Source: JAMXLO01 sp035492535
Lineage (GTDB): Bacteria; Pseudomonadota; Alphaproteobacteria; Acetobacterales; Acetobacteraceae
Direction of reading: 5' to 3'
Length of the DNA stretch: 60,414 bases
Assembly (NCBI GenBank): GCA_035492535.1
Contig: DATJJM010000378.1
Location: 1 to 60,414, forward strand
Shown: positions 16,678-24,346 of the stretch, one piece after another
Position numbering within the stretch: the stretch's first letter is position 1
How the letters are laid out: each line of letters begins with the position of its first letter
Made by a program: the position numbers and the translations under genes
The notes under the pieces: generated by a model
What the model saw: the letters and a program-made list of their open reading frames with translations, nothing else
The model's database searches: none
What the model was told of the DNA's origin: nothing

Positions 16678-18609
16678 ATGAGTCCTGCCAAGACACCGCT
16701 GCTCGATCGGGTCAGGATCCCGGCCGATCTGCGCAACTTCTCTCCGGAGCAGCTGCGTCAACTTGCGGATGAACTGCGGGGAGAGACGATCGACGCGGTA
16801 TCTGTCACGGGTGGCCACCTCGGCGCCTCGCTGGGCGTGGTTGAACTGACCGTAGCGATCCACGCCATTTTCGACACGCCGCATGACCGCCTGCTCTGGG
16901 ACGTGGGCCACCAGGCCTATCCGCATAAGATCCTCACCGGACGGCGCGATCGGATCCGCACGCTGCGCCAGGGCGGCGGTCTCTCCGGCTTCACACGCCG
17001 GGCGGAGAGCGAATACGACCCGTTCGGCGCTGCCCACTCGTCCACCTCAATTTCCGCCGGCCTTGGCATGGCGGTCGCGCGTGACCTGAAGGGTGACCAA
17101 AGGAACGTCATCGCGGTGATCGGCGATGGCGCGATGAGCGCCGGCATGGCCTACGAGGCAATGAACAACGCCGGTGCACGGCACACGCGGCTGATCGTGA
17201 TCCTGAACGACAACGACATGTCGATAGCCCCGCCGGTCGGCGCGATGAGTGCCTACCTGTCGCGGCTGATGTCATCGCGCAGCTACCTCTCACTCCGGGA
17301 GTTGGGCGCGCGGATGGCCAAGCGGTTCCCGCGTACGATCGAACGCACGGCGCGCCGGGCCGAGGAATATGCCCGCGGCATGCTGACCGGCGGCACGCTG
17401 TTCGAGGAGATGGGCTTCTACTACGTGGGTCCGATCGACGGGCATAATCTGGATCATCTGCTCCCCGTCCTGCGCAATGTGCGCGAGGCCGATGAGACGC
17501 AGCCGATCCTGGTGCACGCCATCACCCAGAAGGGCAAGGGATACGCTCTGGCGGAGGCTTCGGCCGACAAACTGCACAGCGTCTCGAAATTCAACGTCGT
17601 CACCGGCGAGCAGGCAAAGGCGCCGCCCGGCCCTCCTGCCTATACAAAGGTATTTGCCGAGGCGTTGATCTCCGAAGCGGAACGCGACCCAACCATCGTG
17701 GGCATTACCGCGGCAATGCCGTCCGGCACCGGCATCGACCGGTTCGGCAAGCGCTTCCCGGACCGCACCTTCGACGTTGGCATTGCCGAGCAGCACGCGG
17801 TCACCTTCGCCGCCGGCATGGCGACCGAGGGGATGAAGCCGTTCTGCGCCATCTACTCGACGTTCCTTCAGCGGGCCTACGACCAGGTGGTGCACGACGT
17901 CGCGATCCAGTCGCTGCCCGTTCGCTTCGCGCTGGACCGCGCCGGGCCGGTGGGCGCCGATGGCGCCACGCATTCGGGGTCATTCGACCTGGCATATCTC
18001 GGCTGCCTGCCGGGAATGGTGATGATGGCGCCATCCGATGAAGCCGAACTCGTGCACGCCGTGGCGACAGCGGTGGCGATCAACGACCGCCCAAGCGCCC
18101 TGCGCTACCCGCGTGGCGACGGTGTCGGCGTGGCGCTGCCGGAGCGCGGTGAGGTACTGCCGCTTGGCAAGGGCCGTGTCCTCCGTGAGGGCAACAACGT
18201 CGCCATCCTGTCGCTCGGCCCTCGCCTTGCCGATGCGATGAAGGCCGCCGATGAACTGGCCGCACGAGGGCTGCCGGCGACCGTTGTGGACGCACGATTC
18301 GCCAAGCCGATCGACGAGGCGCTGATCGAGCAGCTCGCTCGCCACCACGAAGTGCTGATCACTATAGAGGAAGGTTCGATCGGCGGCTTTGGCTCCTTCG
18401 TGCTGCATCACCTCGCTTGGAAGGGCTTGCTGGACAACGGCCTGAAGGTGCGGCCGATGATCCTGCCGGACATCTTCATTGACCACGACAGCCAGGCGAA
18501 GCAGATGGCCGTGGCCAAGCTGACCGCCAAGGACATTGTGGCGACGGCACTGTCGGCGATGGGGATCGGCGAGGGACTTGCCGGCGGGAAGGCGATCACA
18601 GCCAGATAG
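16678..18609 (+). CDS. dxs: 1-deoxy-D-xylulose-5-phosphate synthase
   Basis: 643 aa, GAGGAAG before the ATG. It condenses pyruvate and glyceraldehyde-3-phosphate with thiamine diphosphate, the entry step of the MEP pathway. TPP/Mg motif: AVIGDGAMSAGMAYEAMNNA (Asp150). The N-terminal SVTGGHLGASLGVVELT holds the conserved His47. The transketolase-like central block has DVGIAEQHAVTFAAGMA and the C-terminal domain has ITIEEGSIGGFGS. Full length for the family. It lies between ispA and the hopanoid genes, so flux control and product formation are physically linked. Confidence 0.97.
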   Translation: MSPAKTPLLDRVRIPADLRNFSPEQLRQLADELRGETIDAVSVTGGHLGASLGVVELTVAIHAIFDTPHDRLLWDVGHQAYPHKILTGRRDRIRTLRQGGGLSGFTRRAESEYDPFGAAHSSTSISAGLGMAVARDLKGDQRNVIAVIGDGAMSAGMAYEAMNNAGARHTRLIVILNDNDMSIAPPVGAMSAYLSRLMSSRSYLSLRELGARMAKRFPRTIERTARRAEEYARGMLTGGTLFEEMGFYYVGPIDGHNLDHLLPVLRNVREADETQPILVHAITQKGKGYALAEASADKLHSVSKFNVVTGEQAKAPPGPPAYTKVFAEALISEAERDPTIVGITAAMPSGTGIDRFGKRFPDRTFDVGIAEQHAVTFAAGMATEGMKPFCAIYSTFLQRAYDQVVHDVAIQSLPVRFALDRAGPVGADGATHSGSFDLAYLGCLPGMVMMAPSDEAELVHAVATAVAINDRPSALRYPRGDGVGVALPERGEVLPLGKGRVLREGNNVAILSLGPRLADAMKAADELAARGLPATVVDARFAKPIDEALIEQLARHHEVLITIEEGSIGGFGSFVLHHLAWKGLLDNGLKVRPMILPDIFIDHDSQAKQMAVAKLTAKDIVATALSAMGIGEGLAGGKAITAR

Positions 18610-18848
18610 CGGTGCGGCGAGCTACTGCCGAGCGTCGTGCCCGAATTAGGAGCATGGCTGAGGCGCAGTCCACTGCCATCACGGCAGCGGGCCCGAGTAC
18701 AGCAGGATGGAAGATCGGTCTGACACGCGCGTTGCGACCATCATGACCAACGGCAGGTCCGCCCTGCTTCGCGCCGTGTACGGCGGCGGTTCGAACCGCA
18801 TGAAGGCCTGGAATGGCTGGAGAAGATGGCCGACTGGCTCGTGATGAC

Positions 18849-20075
18849 ATGATCGCGTCGGACATCGCCTGCGCCGTTTCGGTGCTCGGGCTCGCTCAGG
18901 CCTGCGCCGGCTGGATCGCCGTCGCGTGGTTCGCCGATCGCGTCGCACGCGCGCGTTGCGGACATCCGCGGGCCGGATCAGCGCTTCCAGCGGTCACCAT
19001 CCTCAAGCCGCTGCACGGCGATGAACCGCTGCTGGAGCAGGCACTCACCACCACCTTCCAGCAGGATTACCCCACCTTCCAGATCGTGTTCGGTGTCTCG
19101 GCTGCGAGCGACACGGCTTTGCCGAGCGTGGAGCGGCTGCGGGCGCGCTTCCCGACGATGGACATCGCCATCGTGGTCGATCCCACCCTGCACGGCGAAA
19201 ACCGAAAGGTCGGCAACCTGATCAATATGTTGCCGGCGGCGAAGCACGATGTGCTCGTGATCGCGGATTCAGACGTGCACGTGATGCCTGACTGGCTGCG
19301 CCGGCTCGTGGATTCGCTGGACGAGCCCCAGGTGGGACTGGTCACTGCCGCCTATACTGGCATCGCGGCGCGCCGGCGGGCGCGGCCAAACCGGGGGGTC
19401 GGAGGTCGGGTCAGCCCGGTCCCGGCCCCCGCATCGCTTCCCGACAATGGCGGTTGGCTCGCCACCGTGATCGGCGCTCTGGGATCAGTGCAGATCAACC
19501 AGTATTTCCTGCCGGGCACGCTGATCGCTCGGGCGATGGGGCGCCAGGATTGCCTGGGCGCCACCATGATGCTCCGCCGCGACACGCTCGAGCGAATCGG
19601 CGGCTTCCATGCCCTCGTGGACCGTCTGGCCGACGACAACGTGCTCGGACGGCTGGTGCAGCGTCTCGGCCTCAGGGTCGCGCTGGCCAACACGATTCCC
19701 GCCACCACCGTGCCCGAAGCAACGGCGGGCTCCCTCTGGCGTCACGAACTCCGCTGGGCCCGCACGATCCGCACGCTGACACCCGTGCCGTTTGCTGCGT
19801 CGGTGCTGCAATACCCACTCGCCTGGGCAGCGCTCACAATTCTGCTGGCTGGCGGCGCTCTGTGGTCGCTGGTCTGGTTCGCTCTGGCCTGGGCGCTGCG
19901 GGCGCTTGCCGCGCATGGCATCGACAAGGCGTTGGCTCTTGCCAATCGCTCGCCCCTCTGGCTTCTGCCGGTGCGCGAGCTTATGTCCGTGGCGGTCATG
20001 GTCGCGAGCTACGCTGGCCGCCGCGTCGACTGGCGCGGCCACACATTGCAAGCCGAGGGATTCAACGCCCGATGA
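18849..20075 (+). CDS. hpnI: hopanoid glycosyltransferase HpnI
   Basis: 408 aa from the ATG at 18849; an ATG at 18813 with GAAGG upstream would add 12 residues. Homologues start directly with a membrane helix, which favours 18849. HpnI adds N-acetylglucosamine to bacteriohopanetetrol. An N-terminal helix is followed by a GT2 domain: VTILKPLHGDEPLLEQAL, then VLVIADSDVHVMPDWL (DxD), YFLPGTLIARA and DNVLGRLVQRLGLRV, with RHELRWARTIRTL (Q/RxxRW) and C-terminal helices. Unusual is a low-complexity insertion of about 25-30 residues after VTAAYTGIAA. It overlaps hpnJ by ATGA. Confidence 0.9.
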   Translation: MIASDIACAVSVLGLAQACAGWIAVAWFADRVARARCGHPRAGSALPAVTILKPLHGDEPLLEQALTTTFQQDYPTFQIVFGVSAASDTALPSVERLRARFPTMDIAIVVDPTLHGENRKVGNLINMLPAAKHDVLVIADSDVHVMPDWLRRLVDSLDEPQVGLVTAAYTGIAARRRARPNRGVGGRVSPVPAPASLPDNGGWLATVIGALGSVQINQYFLPGTLIARAMGRQDCLGATMMLRRDTLERIGGFHALVDRLADDNVLGRLVQRLGLRVALANTIPATTVPEATAGSLWRHELRWARTIRTLTPVPFAASVLQYPLAWAALTILLAGGALWSLVWFALAWALRALAAHGIDKALALANRSPLWLLPVRELMSVAVMVASYAGRRVDWRGHTLQAEGFNAR

Positions 20076-21499
20076 TGAAGACGCTGTTTTTGCATCCGCC
20101 GTCGTTCGATGGGTTCGACGGGGGGGCCGGCTCGCGCTACCAGGCGCGGCGGGAGATCCGCAGCTTCTGGTATCCGACCTGGCTCGCCCAGCCGGCCGCG
20201 CTGGTGCCGGACAGCAAGTTGATCGACGCCCCGCCCGCGCGCGTTGGCCTGGACGCCGTCACCGCCCAGGCACGCGACTTCGAGCTCTGCGTGATCCACA
20301 CGTCCACGCCATCGTTTGCCTCCGACGTGAAGGTCGCGGCCGCCCTGAAGGACGCCAACCCCGCCCTGAAGATCGGCTTCGTGGGCGCCAAGGTCGCGGT
20401 GCAGCCCGACGAAAGCCTGCGCCAGGGCGCCCCGATCGACTTCGTCGCACGCAACGAGTTCGACTTCACCGTGAAGGAGATCGCCGAGGGCCGCGACTGG
20501 GCATCGGTGGACGGCATCTCCTATCGCGACGGCGCCGGCGGAATCGTCCACAACCAGGACCGCGCGATCCTGGAGGACATGGACCAGCTGCCGTTCGTCA
20601 CCGAGGTCTACAAGCGCGACCTGCGCATCGAGGACTACTTCATCGGCTACCTGCTGCACCCCTATGTCTCGCTCTACACCGGCCGCGGCTGCAAATCGCG
20701 CTGCACCTTCTGCCTGTGGCCGCAGACCGTGGGCGGGCATCGCTACCGGGTGCGCTCGCCGGGCCACGTCGCCGAGGAGATCGCGCTGGCAAAGCGCTAC
20801 TTCCCTCAGGTGCGTGAATTCTTCTTCGACGACGACACCTTCACCGACAACCTGCCTCGCGCCGAGGCGATCGCGAAGGAACTCGGCAAGCTGGGCGTCA
20901 CCTGGTCGTGCAACGCCAAGGCCAATGTGCCGCGCGATACGCTGAAGGTGCTGAAGGACAACGGCCTGCGCCTGCTGCTCGTCGGCTACGAAAGCGGCAA
21001 CCAGCAGATCCTGCACAACATCAAGAAGGGCATGCGGATCGAGGTGGCGGAGCGCTTCACCCGCGACTGCCACGACCTCGGCATCAAGATCCACGGCACG
21101 TTCATCCTCGGCCTGCCCGGCGAGACGCAACAGACGATCGAGGAGACGATCCGGTTCGCCACCAAGATCAACCCGCACACGATCCAGGTGTCGCTGGCCG
21201 CGCCGTATCCGGGTACGTATCTACACCGGCAGGCGGTGGAGAATGGCTGGCTGGACGAGGCGCACGCCGAACTGGTGGACGACCACGGCATCCAGATCGC
21301 GCCGCTCACGTATCCACATCTGTCGCACACCGAGATCTTCGACAACGTCGAGACCTTCTACAAGCGCTTCTACTTCCGCGCCCCGAAGATCGCGGCGATC
21401 GTCGGCGAGATGGTCCGCAGCCCGCAGATGATGAAGCGCCGCCTGCGTGAGGGCGTGGAGTTCTTCCAATTCCTGCGCGAGCGGCACACCGCCGCATAG
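20072..21499 (+). CDS. hpnJ: hopanoid biosynthesis radical SAM protein HpnJ
   Basis: 475 aa from the ATG inside the ATGA overlap with hpnI. HpnJ is linked to conversion of glucosaminyl bacteriohopanetetrol to the cyclitol ether form. The N-terminal part is B12-binding-like (B12-dependent radical SAM architecture, ELCVIHTSTPSFASDVKVA). The cluster motif GCKSRCTFCLWP gives Cys207, Cys211 and Cys214, followed by FFFDDDTFTDN. LLVGYESGNQQILHNIKKG is typical of the family. The start MMKTLFLHPPSFDGFDGGAG matches known HpnJ openings. Confidence 0.94.
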   Translation: MMKTLFLHPPSFDGFDGGAGSRYQARREIRSFWYPTWLAQPAALVPDSKLIDAPPARVGLDAVTAQARDFELCVIHTSTPSFASDVKVAAALKDANPALKIGFVGAKVAVQPDESLRQGAPIDFVARNEFDFTVKEIAEGRDWASVDGISYRDGAGGIVHNQDRAILEDMDQLPFVTEVYKRDLRIEDYFIGYLLHPYVSLYTGRGCKSRCTFCLWPQTVGGHRYRVRSPGHVAEEIALAKRYFPQVREFFFDDDTFTDNLPRAEAIAKELGKLGVTWSCNAKANVPRDTLKVLKDNGLRLLLVGYESGNQQILHNIKKGMRIEVAERFTRDCHDLGIKIHGTFILGLPGETQQTIEETIRFATKINPHTIQVSLAAPYPGTYLHRQAVENGWLDEAHAELVDDHGIQIAPLTYPHLSHTEIFDNVETFYKRFYFRAPKIAAIVGEMVRSPQMMKRRLREGVEFFQFLRERHTAA

Positions 21500-21560
21500 T
21501 CGCCACGACAAGCATGGCGGTCCCGTCGAGGACGAGCTGGCAGCAGACATACGATCGGCT

Positions 21561-22352
21561 ATGCGGCACATTACCTTCACCGCAGACGACTTCGGCCTGA
21601 CCTCGTCGGTCAACGAAGCCGTCGAGCGTGCCCATCGTGCCGGTGCGCTGGACGCCGCCAGCCTGATGGTGGCGGCCCCGGCCGCCGCCGATGCCGTCCG
21701 TCGCGCCCGCACCTTGCCCACCCTCAAAGTCGGACTGCACCTGGTGGTGATCGAAGGTCCTGCCGTTCTGGCGCCATCCCAGATTACCGGCCTCGTAGAT
21801 GCCAATGGCCAGTTCCCATCCGATCAGCTTCGCCTCGGCCTCAATTACTTCGCCCGCCCCCACATCCGCCGCCAGCTCGCCGCCGAGATTCGCGCCCAGT
21901 TCGCTGCTTTTGCAGCGACAGGCCTGCCGCTCGCCCATGCCGACGCGCACAAGCACATGCATCTCCACCCGACTGTCGGCCGGCTGATGCTGGAGATCGG
22001 CCGTGAATTCGGCCTGTCCCGCGTCCGCGTTCCTGCCGAACCCCCGGCAATCCTGGCGCGGTGCGAGGCAACCGTGGGCCTCGGCAGCCATGCCCTCTAT
22101 CACTGGTCACGCCTGCTGCGCCGTCAGATGCGCGCCGCCGGCATGACCACCACAGACCACTGCTTTGGCATCGCCTGGAGCGGCCACATGACGTACGAGC
22201 GCCTGGCTCGTCTGCTGGCCGAGGCTCCAGCCGGCACCAGCGAAATCTACTTCCACCCAGCCGCCGAACGCGACGCCACGCTTCGCGATCTGATGCCTGA
22301 CTACGAGCACGATGCTGAGCTGGCGGCCTTGCTCAAGCTCCCGCCGCGTTGA
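21561..22352 (+). CDS. hpnK: hopanoid deacetylase HpnK (YdjC/ChbG-like)
   Basis: 263 aa from the ATG at 21561, chosen because the mature family start is RHITFTADDFGLTSSVNEA. HpnK removes the acetyl group from the N-acetylglucosaminyl hopanoid made by HpnI. Metal-binding residues are in TADDFGL (Asp pair), VGLHLVV and ADAHKHMHLHP. Located 61 bp after hpnJ, it completes the hpnI-hpnJ-hpnK side-chain set. No strong ribosome binding site is visible. The genes for squalene-hopene cyclase and hpnG are not in this window. Confidence 0.9.
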   Translation: MRHITFTADDFGLTSSVNEAVERAHRAGALDAASLMVAAPAAADAVRRARTLPTLKVGLHLVVIEGPAVLAPSQITGLVDANGQFPSDQLRLGLNYFARPHIRRQLAAEIRAQFAAFAATGLPLAHADAHKHMHLHPTVGRLMLEIGREFGLSRVRVPAEPPAILARCEATVGLGSHALYHWSRLLRRQMRAAGMTTTDHCFGIAWSGHMTYERLARLLAEAPAGTSEIYFHPAAERDATLRDLMPDYEHDAELAALLKLPPR

Positions 22353-22430
22353 ACCCGTAGCGTTTCACGGCCAAATCAAGCTACCTTCGCCGCCACCATC
22401 GGACGCCGACAGAGACATGAGGGAGGCCAA

Positions 22431-23810
22431 ATGCGCCGCTTGCTGATCCGCGCCGCCGTCGCTTTTCTTGCCGCTGCCGCCGTGCCGCCGACGAGCGCCG
22501 ACGCGCGATCGATGGCGAGCGCCGACGCGCAGATTGCGCAACAGGCCACCCCAGCCGTCGTCAGCATATCGCTTTGGAAGGTGCGCGACGCTACCAAGCC
22601 CGGCGCCGCACCTCGCCGCGTGAAGGTGTATGGCTCAGGATTCATCATCGATCCCAGCGGCATCATCGTGACCAACAAGCACGTCATCGATGGCTCCATC
22701 AACGCACAGGTCGTCCTGAGTGACGGGACACCCTATCCCGCGAAGGTGCTGGCAGCCGCCGCTATGGTCGATATCGCAGTCCTGAAGATCGAAGCCGACC
22801 ACCCGCTGCCATTCCTGAAATGGGGCGACAGCGATGCGCTCAAGGTCGGGGATGCGGTTCTGACGATGGGCAACGGACTGGCCATCGGGTTATCGGTGTC
22901 CGCCGGCATTGTCAGCGCATTGAATCGGGACCTTCAGGACTCGCCGTTCGACAGCTACATCCAGACGGATGCTGCGATCAATCATGGCAATTCGGGTGGC
23001 CCTTTGGTCGATGAAAGCGGCGATGTCATCGGCATCGACACCGCTCTGTACAACCCTGATCAAAATGGCGGCTTCATCGGCATCGGCTTCGCGATTCCAT
23101 CGAGTACGGCGAAATTCGTCGTCGGCACACTGCTCGATCCACGCCATCCCAAGCCAGGCTGGCTCGGCTTCACACTACAGGACATGACCCCTGAACTGGC
23201 GCAGGCACTCGGCACATCGCGCCGCGACGGCGCGATCATCTCGGCGATTGACGCCGGCGGCCCCGCAAGCAAGGCCGGGCTGCGCACGGGCGACGTGCTG
23301 CAGGCGATCAACAACGAACGCCCGGCTGACTCCCGTGCCTTCATGCGCACAATTGTCATGTTGCCCACTGACTCGCAGGCGAAGCTGACGACGTGGCGAG
23401 ACGGCAAAGAACAGATGGTCCAGGCTGCGATCGAGGAGTGGCCGAACCTGATGCCCCAGGGCGGCATGATGACCGGTCATATGGCTGCCATGATGGCTCA
23501 GAAAGAGCCGGATCCAGGCGTGAAGCTCGCACCGATCACAGATGAGGTACGCAAACAGTACGGGCTGGATTCAAAGCTGACCGGTGTCCTGATTGCATCA
23601 GTCGAAGCGGATACCGAGGCGAGCGATCTCGGTCTGGCGCCCGGCGACGTGATCACGTCGATCCAAGGTACACCGGTCGCCACGCCCGATGACGTCAGGC
23701 ACGCCATCAAGGCAGCGCACGAGCAGCACCGCCCGTATCTGGCTATCCTAATTCAGAGCAAGAATGCCGCCCGCTGGGTTTCGATTTCCATCGGCGCCAC
23801 AACGAGCTGA
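22431..23810 (+). CDS. HtrA/DegP-like S1C serine protease with two PDZ domains
   Basis: 459 aa with a signal peptide of about 25 residues (RRLLIRAAVAFLAAAAVPPTS). The trypsin-like domain has the full triad: His84 (TNKHVID), Asp114 (MVDIAVLKI) and Ser188 (NHGNSGGPLV). Two PDZ domains follow, around residues 265-345 (AIISAIDAGGPASKAGLRTG) and 370-450 (VLIASVEADTEASDLGLAPG). Such periplasmic proteases degrade or refold damaged envelope proteins. A Met-rich linker (PQGGMMTGHMAAMMAQ) separates the PDZ domains. It is 78 bp downstream of hpnK; separate transcription is likely. Confidence 0.92.
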   Translation: MRRLLIRAAVAFLAAAAVPPTSADARSMASADAQIAQQATPAVVSISLWKVRDATKPGAAPRRVKVYGSGFIIDPSGIIVTNKHVIDGSINAQVVLSDGTPYPAKVLAAAAMVDIAVLKIEADHPLPFLKWGDSDALKVGDAVLTMGNGLAIGLSVSAGIVSALNRDLQDSPFDSYIQTDAAINHGNSGGPLVDESGDVIGIDTALYNPDQNGGFIGIGFAIPSSTAKFVVGTLLDPRHPKPGWLGFTLQDMTPELAQALGTSRRDGAIISAIDAGGPASKAGLRTGDVLQAINNERPADSRAFMRTIVMLPTDSQAKLTTWRDGKEQMVQAAIEEWPNLMPQGGMMTGHMAAMMAQKEPDPGVKLAPITDEVRKQYGLDSKLTGVLIASVEADTEASDLGLAPGDVITSIQGTPVATPDDVRHAIKAAHEQHRPYLAILIQSKNAARWVSISIGATTS

Positions 23811-23818
23811 AAACAACA

Positions 23819-23848
23819 GCGGCCGGCGGTTGTTAGACCCCCGGCCGC
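23819..23848. terminator. GC-rich hairpin between convergent genes
   Basis: GCGGCCGG paired with CCGGCCGC across a 14-base loop, located just after the protease stop and before the stop of the convergent repeat protein. No T-run follows. It is a plausible shared terminator. Confidence 0.45.
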
Positions 23849-23886
23849 AGAGTGATGCATCAGGCCGCAGACGCGGCCAGTAGCGT

Positions 23887-24174
23887 TTACTTGCAGGGCT
23901 GAGCCATCGCCTGCTGCTGCGTGCCGCCACCGGCACCGCCCTCGGCCTCGGTCTTGCGCGTAAACTGCTGCTGCGTGCCACCACCGGCGCCACCTTCGGC
24001 CTCGGTCTTGCGGGCAAACTGCTGCTGCGTGCCACCGCCGGCGCCGCCCTCGGCTTCGGTCTTCTGTGTGGCCGACGGGCAGCCAGGCGTTGCCGCGTAC
24101 GCGGCAACTGTTGTCATACCAAGAGTCGAGCCGAGCAGAAGCGCGGCAAACGCCATTTTGGAAGCTAGGCGCAT
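23887..24174 (-). CDS. small exported protein with three TEAEGGAGGGTQQQ repeats
   Basis: 95 aa from the ATG at 24174, which follows GGAGG by six bases; the open frame extends upstream but has no site there. A signal peptide covers roughly residues 1-27 (MAFAALLLGSTLGMTTVAAYA). The mature protein is CPSATQ followed by three near-identical units beginning KTEAEGGAGGG and ending TQQQ, with period 18 residues, then AMAQPCK. Cysteines at both ends of the mature chain could pair. I recognise no family. It lies 172 bp downstream of glnD on the same strand. Repeat identity at DNA level suggests recent expansion. Confidence 0.72.
   Translation of the reverse strand: MRLASKMAFAALLLGSTLGMTTVAAYAATPGCPSATQKTEAEGGAGGGTQQQFARKTEAEGGAGGGTQQQFTRKTEAEGGAGGGTQQQAMAQPCK
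23911..24063 (-). repeat. 54-bp tandem repeat, three copies
   Basis: Three copies at 23911-23955, 23965-24009 and 24019-24063 (45 bp core, 54 bp period) encode KTEAEGGAGGGTQQQ. Copies differ mainly at synonymous sites, so the protein sequence is conserved across units. Confidence 0.9.
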
Positions 24175-24346
24175 ATTGAACCTCCGTAAGTTTTGGTCGG
24201 CCGTGAAGATAAGTTTAACTTGCTTGTAAACCGCAGGCAACCACGGCCATTAGTCGCTGCTGTCAAGCCTAAAGACTCGCTTGCGTCGACAATGTTTCAA
24301 GTCAACTTGCGAAATTCGACTATTTTTTCTCAATAAAGCTCGCAGA

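Noticed and set aside
18785..18800. GGTTCGAACC resembling a tRNA T-arm
   Set aside because: No acceptor, D or anticodon arm can be built around it.
20009..21178. A 389-codon minus-strand frame opposite hpnJ
   Set aside because: Antisense of hpnJ, whose radical SAM motifs are intact; no ribosome binding site or known domain on the minus strand.
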